A DNA stretch of 54,181 bases from an uncultured Prevotella sp. Lineage in GTDB: Bacteria; Bacteroidota; Bacteroidia; Bacteroidales; Bacteroidaceae. Each line of letters begins with the position of its first letter. Positions within the stretch are counted from its first letter, which is position 1. Positions 32,417-41,433 of this stretch are shown here, piece after piece. The translations under genes and the position numbers were made by a program. A model generated the notes under the pieces. It had not been told where the DNA came from. It was given only the letters and a program-made list of their open reading frames with translations, and made no database searches. The stretch lies in assembly GCA_900768785.1 (NCBI GenBank), contig CAAGEG010000087.1:1-54181 (forward strand). The letters are read 5' to 3'.

Positions 32417-34588
32417 ATGAACAAAATTCTAATACTAACCGCAATGACTATGATATGCTGCGGCTCTATCAAAGCACAAGAAAATACCGGCTTTATAGGC
32501 AAGAACGAAATTAAATTGACCGGTAACAAGATGACTCCGGAGGCTTTATGGGCTATGGGACGTATAGGTGCGACACAGGCATCTCCTAACGGAAAAAGTA
32601 TAGTTTACCAAGTTGGCTATTACAGCGTAAAGGCTAACAAAGGTCATCAAGTGTTGTATGTAATTGATACTAACGGAAAAAACAACAAATTGCTTACAAC
32701 CGACTCAAAGAGCGAAACCGATGCATCATGGATAGAAGGTGGAAAAGCAATTGCTTTTCTTAGAGATGGCGAAATCTGGAAAATGAATTCAGATGGCACA
32801 AACAGAATTCAGCTTTCTCATGAAAACAATAGTATCGAAGGCTATAGCTTCTCTCCCGACGGCAATTGGGTGCTTATTATAAAGCAGATACCTTATAATG
32901 ATATCATTAAGAAAAATCCTGACGACCTGCCATTAGCAACAGGACGTCTTGTAACAGACATGAATTATCGTCATTGGGACGAGTATGTCGAGACCATTCC
33001 TCATCCTTTCCTTGCTCAAGTCAACCCGGATGGCTCTATTGGAGAGAGTAAAGACATTATGGGGAACGAACCTTTTGAATGTCCGGTAAAGCCATTCGGA
33101 GGCATAGAACAGTTGGCATGGAGTCCCGATTCTAAATGTATAGCTTATACATCAAGAAAAAAGACGGGTGTTGAATATGCTGTATCAACAGACACAGATA
33201 TATATTTATATTGCATAGATAGCGGAACTACGACCAATTTGTGCAAACCCGAGAACTACAAAGAGCCTGAAATTGACATGACAAAGACCATGAAAAATCA
33301 AGAAGTCAATTCTGAAGCCAACTTGAAAAACAATCCCGGATACGACCAAAATCCGAAGTTTTCTCCCGATGGGAAATATATTGCATGGCAGAGTATGGCT
33401 CGCAACGGATATGAAAGCGACAGAAACCGCCTTTGTGTCTATAATCTTTCCACTGGGGAGAAATGTTATACTACTGAGTCGTTTGACTCTAATGTTGATG
33501 ATTTTTGTTGGGATGACGACTCTAAAAGTCTTTATTTCATAGGCGTTTGGCATGGATGTACAGACATCTATCGTACTAATATAAAAGGCGAAGTTGTTCA
33601 ACTTACAGAAGGTTGGCACGACTATGGTTCAATACAAATGCTTCACGACGGCAACAAGCTGTTGGCTGAGAGACACAGCATGTCGCAAGCATCAGAGCTA
33701 TACATAGTTTCTCCTGCCAAGAAAGCTAAAGAATCAAAGGTCCAACAAGTGACTTTCGAGAACAAACATCTTTACGATCAAATGACGTTCGGCAAGATTC
33801 AGCAACGCTGGACAAAGACATCAGACGGCAAAGATATGATGTATTGGATTGTTCTTCCTGCTGATTTTGATTCCACAAAGAAGTACCCTACCCTCTTGTT
33901 CTGCGAAGGAGGGCCTCAAAGTCCGGTATCTCAATTCTGGAGTTACAGATGGAACTTCCAAATAATGGCAGCTAACGGCTACGTAATCATAGCACCCAAT
34001 CGCAGAGGCTTGCCCGGCTTCGGAAGCGAATGGAATGAAGAGATTAGCGGCGATTGGACCGGCATGTGCATGAAAGACTATCTTAGTGCCATAGATGACG
34101 CTTGCAACAATCTGCCTTTCGTAGATAAAGACCGTCTTGGTGCTGTTGGCGCAAGCTTTGGAGGCTTCAGCGTGTATTATCTTGCAGGACATCATGACAA
34201 GAGATTCAAATGTTTTATCGCTCACGATGGAGCTTTCAACCTCGAATCCATGTACACAGATACCGAAGAAGCATGGTTCAGCAATTGGGAGTATGAAGAT
34301 GCTTTCTGGAATAAGGATTTGTCGGAGAATGCAAAAAAGACTTACGAGAACTCTCCTCATAAGTTTGTTGACAAATGGGATACACCTATACTCTGCATAC
34401 ACGGCGAAAAAGACTATCGTATAAACGCCAATCAAGGCATGGGTGCCTTTAATGCAGCTCGCATGAGAGGTATTCCGGCAGAACTTCTCATTTATCCGGA
34501 TGAAAACCATTGGGTCTTGAAACCTCAAAACGGCATATTGTGGCAACGGACTTTCTTTAATTGGCTTGACCGTTGGCTTAAGAAATAA
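32417..34588 (+). CDS. S9 family dipeptidyl peptidase, DPP5-like
   Basis: An exported serine peptidase of 723 residues. Signal peptide MNKILILTAMTMICCGSIKAQ. Residues 30 to about 440 form a beta-propeller built of WD40/TolB-like blades (ASPNGKSIVYQ, FSPDGNWVLII, WSPDSKCIAYTSR, FSPDGKYIAWQ). The C-terminal alpha/beta hydrolase carries the triad S580 in GASFGGFS, D666 in HGEKDYRI and H698 in DENHWV. Layout resembles S9C enzymes such as dipeptidyl peptidase 5 of oral Bacteroidales, which trims dipeptides from oligopeptides in the periplasm; the exact specificity is inference. An MFS transporter follows after 29 bases, suggesting linked peptide use. Confidence 0.9.
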   Translation: MNKILILTAMTMICCGSIKAQENTGFIGKNEIKLTGNKMTPEALWAMGRIGATQASPNGKSIVYQVGYYSVKANKGHQVLYVIDTNGKNNKLLTTDSKSETDASWIEGGKAIAFLRDGEIWKMNSDGTNRIQLSHENNSIEGYSFSPDGNWVLIIKQIPYNDIIKKNPDDLPLATGRLVTDMNYRHWDEYVETIPHPFLAQVNPDGSIGESKDIMGNEPFECPVKPFGGIEQLAWSPDSKCIAYTSRKKTGVEYAVSTDTDIYLYCIDSGTTTNLCKPENYKEPEIDMTKTMKNQEVNSEANLKNNPGYDQNPKFSPDGKYIAWQSMARNGYESDRNRLCVYNLSTGEKCYTTESFDSNVDDFCWDDDSKSLYFIGVWHGCTDIYRTNIKGEVVQLTEGWHDYGSIQMLHDGNKLLAERHSMSQASELYIVSPAKKAKESKVQQVTFENKHLYDQMTFGKIQQRWTKTSDGKDMMYWIVLPADFDSTKKYPTLLFCEGGPQSPVSQFWSYRWNFQIMAANGYVIIAPNRRGLPGFGSEWNEEISGDWTGMCMKDYLSAIDDACNNLPFVDKDRLGAVGASFGGFSVYYLAGHHDKRFKCFIAHDGAFNLESMYTDTEEAWFSNWEYEDAFWNKDLSENAKKTYENSPHKFVDKWDTPILCIHGEKDYRINANQGMGAFNAARMRGIPAELLIYPDENHWVLKPQNGILWQRTFFNWLDRWLKK

Positions 34589-34617
34589 GTAAAATCTTAA
34601 TTAAAACACATAAAAAA

Positions 34618-36033
34618 ATGACACAGGAAATTCAAAAGAAATTGAATGACTCTAAGGCTCTACGTTGGACAGCCTTGACATTGGTAGCCTCTATGATGTT
34701 CTTTGGCTATATGTTTGTTGACGTAATGTCCCCTCTACAATCGCTAATAGAGCAAGAAAGAGGTTGGAGTCCCGATGTTTTCGGCACTTATGCCGCAGGT
34801 GAGTATATCCTAAATGTTTTCGGCTTCCTTATTGTTGCTGGTATCATTCTTGACAAATGCGGCATTAGATTTACAGGTGAGCTATCTGCATCTATGATGT
34901 TTATTGGTGCATGTATCAAATTCTATGCAATTAGCGATGCTTTTACCGGAACGGCACTTGCCGCATGGCTTGACTCTTGGTGGATATCTATGCCTGCAAG
35001 CGCAAAATTGGCTTCTTTCGGCTTCATGATATTCGGTTGTGGATGCGAAATGGCAGGAACCACCGTATCTAAAGCAATAGCAAAGTGGTTTAAAGGCAAA
35101 GAGATGGCATTGGCAATGGGTCTTGAAATGGCAATAGCTCGCGTAGGAGTGTTTGCTATCTTCTCTATTTCGCCTATCATAGCAGAGAAAATGGGTTCTG
35201 TAGCTGCCCCTGTTGGCTTCTGCACAGCACTTCTTTTCATCGGTCTTATCACATTTACGGTATTCACATTCATGGACCGCAAACTTGACAAACAGTTAGG
35301 TGTGGGTGCCGACGGCAGTGGCGAAGAAGAAGAATTTAAGGCATCCGACCTTAAAAACATTCTTACGAGCCGCATCTTTTGGATTGTCGCTTTATTGTGT
35401 GTATTATACTATTCAGCAATATTCCCGTTCCAACGCTATGGAGCTAACATGTTACAATGCAACCTTGACGGCATTTCGCCATCAGACGCATCAAACATAT
35501 TCCGCTGGTTCCCTATCGGTGCAGCCGTAATAACACCGTTCTTAGGCTCTTTCCTTGACCATAAGGGCAAAGGTGCCACTATGTTGATATGGGGAGCCGT
35601 GCTACTTATAGCATGCCACTTGATATTTGCGTTTGTGCTCCCGTCAACCCACAGCTATCTAATTGCATATTCCACAATCGTGCTGTTGGGCATTTCTTTC
35701 GCTCTTGTTCCTGCAGCATTATGGCCAAGCGTACCTAAAATCATAGACGAAAAGGTGTTGGGAAGTGCATACTGCCTTATTTTCTGGGTGCAAAACTTCG
35801 GACTATGTTTCGTGCCTATGCTTATTGGTAGCGTTCTTGCACAAGCTAACGCAAACAATCCTGCCGTAATAGCGGCTAAAGCTCAAGGAGCAGAGTTCAT
35901 TCCTTACGATTATACCATTCCTCTTGTTATCTTTGCATGTTTCGGAGTGGCTGCTCTATTACTTGCGTTCTACCTGAAAATAATAGACCGCAAGCATTCT
36001 TTCGGATTGGAACAACCAAACATAAAAGCATAA
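34618..36033 (+). CDS. MFS transporter next to the peptidase
   Basis: A 471-residue protein with about 12 membrane helices (ALTLVASMMFFGYMFVDVMSP, FGFLIVAGIILDKCGIRF, and others), a cytoplasmic loop after helix 6 with an acidic stretch (GSGEEEEFKASD around 235), and the MFS loop motif DHKGKGATM. It starts 29 bases after the peptidase and is very likely cotranscribed. The substrate could be the dipeptides released by that enzyme; some MFS proteins of this general shape (MFSD1-like) carry dipeptides, but nothing in the sequence proves it. The gene is followed by a MITE-like element and a terminator. Confidence 0.85.
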   Translation: MTQEIQKKLNDSKALRWTALTLVASMMFFGYMFVDVMSPLQSLIEQERGWSPDVFGTYAAGEYILNVFGFLIVAGIILDKCGIRFTGELSASMMFIGACIKFYAISDAFTGTALAAWLDSWWISMPASAKLASFGFMIFGCGCEMAGTTVSKAIAKWFKGKEMALAMGLEMAIARVGVFAIFSISPIIAEKMGSVAAPVGFCTALLFIGLITFTVFTFMDRKLDKQLGVGADGSGEEEEFKASDLKNILTSRIFWIVALLCVLYYSAIFPFQRYGANMLQCNLDGISPSDASNIFRWFPIGAAVITPFLGSFLDHKGKGATMLIWGAVLLIACHLIFAFVLPSTHSYLIAYSTIVLLGISFALVPAALWPSVPKIIDEKVLGSAYCLIFWVQNFGLCFVPMLIGSVLAQANANNPAVIAAKAQGAEFIPYDYTIPLVIFACFGVAALLLAFYLKIIDRKHSFGLEQPNIKA

Positions 36034-36046
36034 AGTATGAAACTTC

Positions 36047-36242
36047 AACCCAAATAAGTTTTTAGATTTAAGTTCATTTCACTTATATATGTGCCGGATT
36101 GTGTCAAGATTTATCGAAGACATAGCGGGCTATGGCAAGATAAAGCGGGGCGCAAGATGGTGCATAGAGGAGTGAAAGGAACTGAAAAGCAAAGGTAATA
36201 AACTAAAAATAATTATCGGAGGTTTAAAGACTTATTTGGGTT
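36047..36242 (+). mobile_element. MITE-like element, copy X (196 bp)
   Basis: Bounded by a perfect 13-bp terminal inverted repeat, AACCCAAATAAGT at 36047-36059 and its complement at 36230-36242; allowing one mismatch it reaches 18 bp. The interior matches the reverse complement of 49281-49476, roughly four bases in five, and both copies are exactly 196 bp. No transposase. Target-site duplication is not evident. Confidence 0.75.
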
Positions 36243-36317
36243 TATTCTTGTCCGAACTTCATTTATCAATAAAAACATACAACAGACTTACGTTTATCAC
36301 AATAAGTCTGAACCACA

Positions 36318-36366
36318 AAAAGAGCCGTATCAATAATATCATATATCGATGCGGCTCTTATCTTTT
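36318..36366. terminator. Bidirectional terminator
   Basis: AAAGAGCCGTATC pairs with GATGCGGCTCTT (one mismatch) around an AT-rich loop, with A and T runs outside. It serves the MFS gene on the plus strand and possibly the DUF3127 gene on the minus strand. Confidence 0.75.
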
Positions 36367-36380
36367 TATCTCGGCATAGA

Positions 36381-36490
36381 AAACACCATACTTACACATC
36401 ATAAACCATATACTTACGACCCATAAACACCATAGTTACGCATAGTAAACACCATAGTTACGCATAGTAAGTACCATAGTTATAAAAAAG
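36381..36490. repeat. 22-bp tandem array 2 (five units)
   Basis: Units start at 36381, 36403, 36425, 36447 and 36469, each 22 bases. Units 3 and 4 are identical (AAACACCATAGTTACGCATA plus GT). Unit 2 contains AAACCATAT..TTACGAC, close to units of the array at 46770. The last unit ends with CATAGTTAT, as does the last unit of that other array. Confidence 0.88.
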
Positions 36491-36546
36491 AAAGTGGCTC
36501 AAACATAGTTGAACCACTTCAATTTGTATGTTAATTCCAAACGTCA

Positions 36547-36966
36547 TTAGAATGGTAAATCATCATTGCTATCGCCCTCAGCAGATGCGGGGAAAGGATT
36601 ACTTTCGGGCATAGGAGCAGCCTGTTGTGCAACTTGAGGTTGAGGAGCAGCAGTTGGGAACGGTGGAGTTTGTACCTGTTGAGCAGCAACATTAGGGTCA
36701 ACACGCTCTACTTTCCATGCACGAATACTGTTAAACCATCTTCCATTATACTCATGTGCATCAATATCAAAACTAACTCTCAACTCTTCTCCGCTCTGAA
36801 TATTGAACAAGCTTATCTTGTCTGAACCGAAAACGCTAAAACAACATTTTCTCGGATATTGTTCATGTGTTTCCAATACATAATCTTGCGACTTCCATTG
36901 TGTACCTCTTGCTGATACTCCCTCTCTTGCAGGAAGTACAACGATAATCTTACCTTCTATTTCCAT
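36547..36966 (-). CDS. DUF3127 protein with an SSB-type acidic tail
   Basis: A 139-residue protein. Residues 1 to about 90 are the DUF3127 domain, a predicted OB-like beta domain (MEIEGKIIVVLPAREG, WKSQDYVLETHEQYPRKCCFSVFGSDKI, LRVSFDIDAHEYNGRWFNSIRAWKVER). A Pro/Gln/Ala-rich linker (about 92-125) leads to the tip DSNDDLPF. That design, domain, flexible linker and acidic DDLPF end, copies single-stranded DNA-binding protein, whose tip recruits repair and replication proteins. So a role with DNA or SSB partners is likely but not shown. It is divergent from dnaN, 159 bases away. Confidence 0.85.
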   Translation of the reverse strand: MEIEGKIIVVLPAREGVSARGTQWKSQDYVLETHEQYPRKCCFSVFGSDKISLFNIQSGEELRVSFDIDAHEYNGRWFNSIRAWKVERVDPNVAAQQVQTPPFPTAAPQPQVAQQAAPMPESNPFPASAEGDSNDDLPF

Positions 36967-37047
36967 TTATAATTGATATTTATTATTTATATTCGGATTG
37001 CGAAATTACCAAAATACTTGTAATTAAAGAAATTTTTACACGATTTT

Positions 37048-37079
37048 TTTGTTTCAGAGTTACCTTTTTCGTATTTTTG
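37048..37079 (+). promoter_or_regulatory. Promoter for dnaN
   Basis: TTTG (37048-37051), 20 bases, TATTTTTG (37072-37079), 46 bases before the ATG. Confidence 0.6.
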
Positions 37080-37125
37080 TAACCTAACTTTTGATACAGA
37101 TAAAACCTTAAACATTTATTATATA

Positions 37126-38250
37126 ATGAGACTTACATTATCAAGCATCACATTTGCCGAAAGGCTCTCTGCACTATCTAAAGTGTTCAATAGCAAAAAC
37201 ACTATGCCTATACTAAATTGCTATCTTTTTGAAGTAAACAACAACCAGTTGAAAATAACAGCTTCAGATAGTGAAAACGTTATGACAACCATTTTGGATC
37301 TTGAAGCATGCGACAGCGAAGGAACATTTGCTGTGACCAATAAAACCATTCTCGATGCTGTTAGAGAGCTTCCCGAACAGCCTCTTACTCTTGAAGTAGA
37401 TTTGACAACTTATGCAATAAAGGTAATATATCAAAACGGTATATACAATTTCACGGGACAAAGCGGCGACGAATTCCCTCGTCCACAAGAGTTAAGTGAC
37501 ACAGCTGCTGCCATAACCCTTGATGCAAAAACTCTGAGTAACGACATCTCACACTCTATCTTCGCTACTGCAAACGAAGAATTGCGCCCCGTAATGAACG
37601 GTATCTACTTTGACATCACACCGGAGCACCTCGCTATCGTTGCCAGCGACGGACATAAACTTGTTCGCACACGCAACAAAAGCATCAAAAGCGAGACTCC
37701 AATGTCGTTTATCTTGCCTAAGAAACCGGCAAACCTGCTTAAAAATGTTCTAAGCAAAAACGAAGATGATGTCATAATACGCTTTGACGATCGCAATGCA
37801 TGCATCTCTTTCGCCGAAGGAACACTCTCTTGCCGACTTATTGAAGGACGTTACCCCAACTATAACTCTGTAATACCGCAAGACAACCCCAATGAACTGA
37901 CCTTAGACCGCAATGTTCTTGTCGGTGTTCTTCGAAGAGTGTTGCCATTTGCAAGCGACAGCAGTCAGCAAATACGCCTACACTTGGAAATGGGAAAGAT
38001 AATAATATCTTCAGAAGACATAGATTTCTATACAAGTGCCAAAGAAGAAATAACCTGCGACTATAGTGACAACACTATGGATATAGGTTTCAAAGGCACA
38101 TCTCTAATGGAAATACTTAACAACCTTGATTGTAATGAAGTCTTACTACAATTGGCAGACCCAAGCAGACCATGTCTTATTCTTCCCGCAACACAAGAAG
38201 AAAACGAAGATGTGCTTATGCTCATCATGCCAATGCTACTCAACGACTGA
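37126..38250 (+). CDS. dnaN: DNA polymerase III beta subunit (sliding clamp)
   Basis: Forms the dimeric ring that tethers DNA polymerase III to its template. The 374 residues fall in three similar clamp domains; recognisable segments are MPILNCYLFEV near residue 28, SIFATANEELRPVMNGIYFDI at about 146, VASDGHKLVRT, and the C-terminal LADPSRPCLILP followed by MLIMPMLLN, equivalent to the usual MPMRL end. It starts a same-strand run of six genes (dnaN, exonuclease, coaBC, DUF4835, recN, TPR protein), an order common in Bacteroidales. Confidence 0.97.
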   Translation: MRLTLSSITFAERLSALSKVFNSKNTMPILNCYLFEVNNNQLKITASDSENVMTTILDLEACDSEGTFAVTNKTILDAVRELPEQPLTLEVDLTTYAIKVIYQNGIYNFTGQSGDEFPRPQELSDTAAAITLDAKTLSNDISHSIFATANEELRPVMNGIYFDITPEHLAIVASDGHKLVRTRNKSIKSETPMSFILPKKPANLLKNVLSKNEDDVIIRFDDRNACISFAEGTLSCRLIEGRYPNYNSVIPQDNPNELTLDRNVLVGVLRRVLPFASDSSQQIRLHLEMGKIIISSEDIDFYTSAKEEITCDYSDNTMDIGFKGTSLMEILNNLDCNEVLLQLADPSRPCLILPATQEENEDVLMLIMPMLLND

Positions 38251-38279
38251 CACTACACTTAGGTAATAACATAAAAAAC

Positions 38280-39134
38280 ATGAAGCTCAACCTATCTAAG
38301 CCCCTGATTGTCTTCGATTTGGAGACAACAGGGCTTGATCTTGTTAATGACAGGATAATACAAATATCTTATATTAAAGTAAACGTTGATGGTACGGAGG
38401 AGAGGAAAAACTTCTTTGTCAATCCCGAAAAGCCAATCCCTGCCGAAGTGGAAGCGCTAACCGGTATTACCAACAACGATGTTAAAGACGCACCCACATT
38501 TAAACAAATCTCTGCTAAATTGGCAGAAAAATTCTCCGGATGCGACTTTGCCGGTTTCAACTCAAATCATTTCGATATACCAATGCTTGCCGAAGAATTT
38601 TTAAGAGCAGGCATAGACTTCGATTTTTCAAAATGCCGACTCATAGATGTACAGACCATCTTCCACAAGATGGAGCGTCGCAACCTCGCTGCAGCATACA
38701 AATTCTATTGCGGGCGCAAGATGGAAGAAGACTTTACAGCACATAGAGCCGACGAAGATACCGAAGCAACATATCGAGTTCTACAAGGACAATTAGATAT
38801 GTATGCACCCGGCAAACAAGAAGAGCCAGAAAGACAGCTCAACAACAACATGGAAGAGCTTGCCGAATTCTCAAAAACAAACTCTAATATCGACTTTGCA
38901 GGACGCATAATATGGAAAGAGCGCAAGAACGCAAACGGAGAAACAATAACCGATGCTAAAGGACAACCTGTCATGTATGAAGTATTCAACTTCGGCAAAT
39001 ACAAAGGTTGGGGCGTTATTGACGCTTTACACCGTGATCCGGGATATTACAATTGGATAATGAACAGCGATTTCACATTCAACACCAAACAAGTGTTGAC
39101 AAGAATAAGGCTGAAAGACATGAACAAACACTAA
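38280..39134 (+). CDS. DnaQ-like 3'-5' exonuclease with DUF3820-like tail
   Basis: A 284-residue protein. Residues 1 to about 180 are a DEDDh exonuclease like the proofreading epsilon subunit: Exo I FDLETTGLD (D13, E15), Exo II NSNHFDIPML, and Exo III HRADEDTEAT. After a linker, residues about 225-280 read FNFGKYKGWGVIDALHRDPGYYNWIMNSDF, like the DUF3820 domain often attached to such nucleases. The start is ATG 38280; the longer frame from 38172 overlaps dnaN and lacks family similarity. It lies 29 bases after dnaN, so it may proofread or process DNA for the same polymerase; this is inference. Confidence 0.88.
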   Translation: MKLNLSKPLIVFDLETTGLDLVNDRIIQISYIKVNVDGTEERKNFFVNPEKPIPAEVEALTGITNNDVKDAPTFKQISAKLAEKFSGCDFAGFNSNHFDIPMLAEEFLRAGIDFDFSKCRLIDVQTIFHKMERRNLAAAYKFYCGRKMEEDFTAHRADEDTEATYRVLQGQLDMYAPGKQEEPERQLNNNMEELAEFSKTNSNIDFAGRIIWKERKNANGETITDAKGQPVMYEVFNFGKYKGWGVIDALHRDPGYYNWIMNSDFTFNTKQVLTRIRLKDMNKH

Positions 39135-39243
39135 TATGAGGCTACTGAGGAAAGCATATTTACCCTCAACAAGTATCATAATTATAAACACCACACATCC
39201 ACTATCCCACACGCATTATTAAAATATTGCATAACAGAAAACA

Positions 39244-40443
39244 ATGCTCAAAGGTAAAAAAATAGTACTTGGCATAACAGGAAGCATAGCTGCCTATAAA
39301 GCATGCCTCATTATTAGAGGTCTGATAAAACGAGGCGCCGAAGTTCAAGTAGTGATAACTCCGGCGGGGAAAGAGTTTATCACCCCAATAACATTATCTG
39401 CTTTAACCCGTAAGCCTGTAATAAGCGAATTTTTCTCACAACGTGACGGCTCCTGGAACTCACATGTGGACTTGGGACTATGGGCTGATGCCATGCTGAT
39501 TGCGCCATGCACGGCAAGCACTCTTGGGAAAATGGCAAACGGAATAGCAGACAACATGCTCATAACCACTTATCTGTCGATGAAAGCTCCTGTCTTTATA
39601 GCGCCGGCTATGGACCTTGACATGTTTGCACATCCTTCTACGCAGCACAACATACAGACTTTGCTCTCTTATGGCAATATTTTCATAGAACCACAAAGCG
39701 GTTTCCTTGCCAGCGGACTTGAAGGTAAAGGACGTATGGAGGAGCCTGAAGTTATCATAGATGCTCTTGACAGTTTTTTTTATGAGAAAAAGACTCAACT
39801 AAAAGGAAAAAAGATAATGATAACTGCCGGACCTACCTACGAAAAGATAGACCCTGTAAGATTTATAGGCAATTATTCAAGTGGGAAAATGGGCTTTGCC
39901 CTTGCCGAAGAATGTAAAGCAAGAGGTGCAGAAGTGACACTTATCAGCGGTCCGACATGTCTTTCATGCAGCACAAACATTAACAGAATAAATGTGGAAA
40001 GCTGTCAAGAGATGTATAATGCAGCCATAGATAATTTCAACAAATGCGATGCAGCAATACTCTGTGCTGCTGTGGCTGACTTCAAGCCAAAGAAAACGGA
40101 AGACAAAAAGATAAAAAGAGAAAACGACGACTTGTGTTTGCAACTCTCGCCTACTAACGACATTGCCAAAGAATTGGGCAAACGAAAGGCAAAACACCAA
40201 ATTCTTGTTGGCTTCGCACTTGAAACAAACGACGAAGATGCAAATGCAAGAAAAAAACTTGAAAAGAAAAATCTTGATTTTATTGTTCTTAACTCTACTC
40301 GCAACGAAGGAACAACATTCCAAAGTGATGACAATAAGATAAAAATCATTCGCAAAACATCTGAAATAGAATATAGTAAGAAAAACAAAAAAGTTGTTGC
40401 TTGCGACATTATTGACCAGCTCGTGGCTGAAATAGAGCAATAA
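39244..40443 (+). CDS. coaBC: Bifunctional phosphopantothenoylcysteine decarboxylase / phosphopantothenate-cysteine ligase
   Basis: Carries out two consecutive steps of CoA synthesis. The N-terminal flavoprotein domain (CoaC, about 1-180) has GITGSIAAYKA, the catalytic His in SHVDLG, and APAMDLDM. The C-terminal ligase (CoaB, about 185-399) has the typical KKIMITAGPTYEKIDPVRFIGNYSSGKMGFALAEE start, AAVADF, and the KKNLDFIVLN segment with nucleotide contacts. Usual fused length. PanB at the left end of the window supplies the same pathway. Confidence 0.96.
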   Translation: MLKGKKIVLGITGSIAAYKACLIIRGLIKRGAEVQVVITPAGKEFITPITLSALTRKPVISEFFSQRDGSWNSHVDLGLWADAMLIAPCTASTLGKMANGIADNMLITTYLSMKAPVFIAPAMDLDMFAHPSTQHNIQTLLSYGNIFIEPQSGFLASGLEGKGRMEEPEVIIDALDSFFYEKKTQLKGKKIMITAGPTYEKIDPVRFIGNYSSGKMGFALAEECKARGAEVTLISGPTCLSCSTNINRINVESCQEMYNAAIDNFNKCDAAILCAAVADFKPKKTEDKKIKRENDDLCLQLSPTNDIAKELGKRKAKHQILVGFALETNDEDANARKKLEKKNLDFIVLNSTRNEGTTFQSDDNKIKIIRKTSEIEYSKKNKKVVACDIIDQLVAEIEQ

Positions 40444-40471
40444 TTGTTGTTACGTTATACATATTATAAAC

Positions 40472-41383
40472 ATGTCAAAACATAAAATTTTCGCCTTTCT
40501 GCTCGCTTTCATGATACCCATGACCACAGTCACGGCGCAAGAACTATTGGCAAAAGTAACCATAAACCATAATCAGATACAAGGAACCGACGCCAGCGTA
40601 TTTGATAACCTGCAAGAAACATTAGAACAATTCATTAATGACAGGCAATGGACTTCATTACAATTCCAGAAAAACGAAAGAATTGTATGCAATTTTAACA
40701 TTACTGTTACCAAATACGACCAGTCTTCCAACCTCTTTTCATGCACAGCGCTGATACAAGCCAACCGACCTGTTTATAATTCAGCTTATACTACGACCTT
40801 GTATAACAATAAAGACAATGAGTTTAATTTTGAATTTGCACAGTTTGATCAACTTAATTTCAACGAAGAACAGATAGACAACCAACTCACAGCCCTCATA
40901 GCCTATTATGCGTATCTTATTATCGGACTTGACCTTGACAGCTTTTCACCAATGGGTGGCGAAGACATTCTGCAAAGATGTCTTAATCTGGTGAATAATG
41001 CGCAAAACCTTAACTTCTCCGGATGGAAGGCTTTTGAGAACGACCGCAATAGGTTTGCATTTATAAACGACTATCTTGAAGGCGCCATGAAGCCTTTCAG
41101 GCAGTTTCAATATGATTATTACCGCACCGGACTTGATGAAATGGCAAACAATGTAGAGCGCGGACGTACCAATATCACAACCACCATAGAGACTAATCTA
41201 AAGAAAGTGCATGAGGATAAACCGCTCAGTTTATTGCCACAAATATGGACCGACTATAAAAAAGACGAACTGAGCAGTATTTACAAAGGCAAAGGCACAC
41301 AAAAAGAGAAAGAGTCGGTTTATGAAATCCTCTTCTCTATCAATGCTTCACAAAATGATTTTTGGTCAAAAATAAAAGAATAA
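40472..41383 (+). CDS. DUF4835 exported protein
   Basis: A 303-residue protein with a signal peptide (about 1-22, ending VTAQE). The mature part reads LLAKVTINHNQIQGTDASVFDNLQETLEQFINDRQWTSLQF, the clear DUF4835 beginning, followed by regularly spaced YAYLIIGLDLDSFSPMGGEDILQRC and a helical C-terminus. The family is found in Bacteroidetes between coaBC and recN; its role is unknown, and its position between a CoA gene and a DNA repair gene says little. It starts 28 bases after coaBC, so cotranscription is likely. Confidence 0.88.
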   Translation: MSKHKIFAFLLAFMIPMTTVTAQELLAKVTINHNQIQGTDASVFDNLQETLEQFINDRQWTSLQFQKNERIVCNFNITVTKYDQSSNLFSCTALIQANRPVYNSAYTTTLYNNKDNEFNFEFAQFDQLNFNEEQIDNQLTALIAYYAYLIIGLDLDSFSPMGGEDILQRCLNLVNNAQNLNFSGWKAFENDRNRFAFINDYLEGAMKPFRQFQYDYYRTGLDEMANNVERGRTNITTTIETNLKKVHEDKPLSLLPQIWTDYKKDELSSIYKGKGTQKEKESVYEILFSINASQNDFWSKIKE

Positions 41384-41433
41384 CAAGTGCTTTGACATTT
41401 ATATAGACTTTGTCGGAATATAATTTTTTGATT

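Noticed and set aside
41410..41433. TTG start for recN, 8 codons upstream
   Set aside because: The ATG at 41434 matches the standard RecN beginning MLxxLYIKNFxxID.
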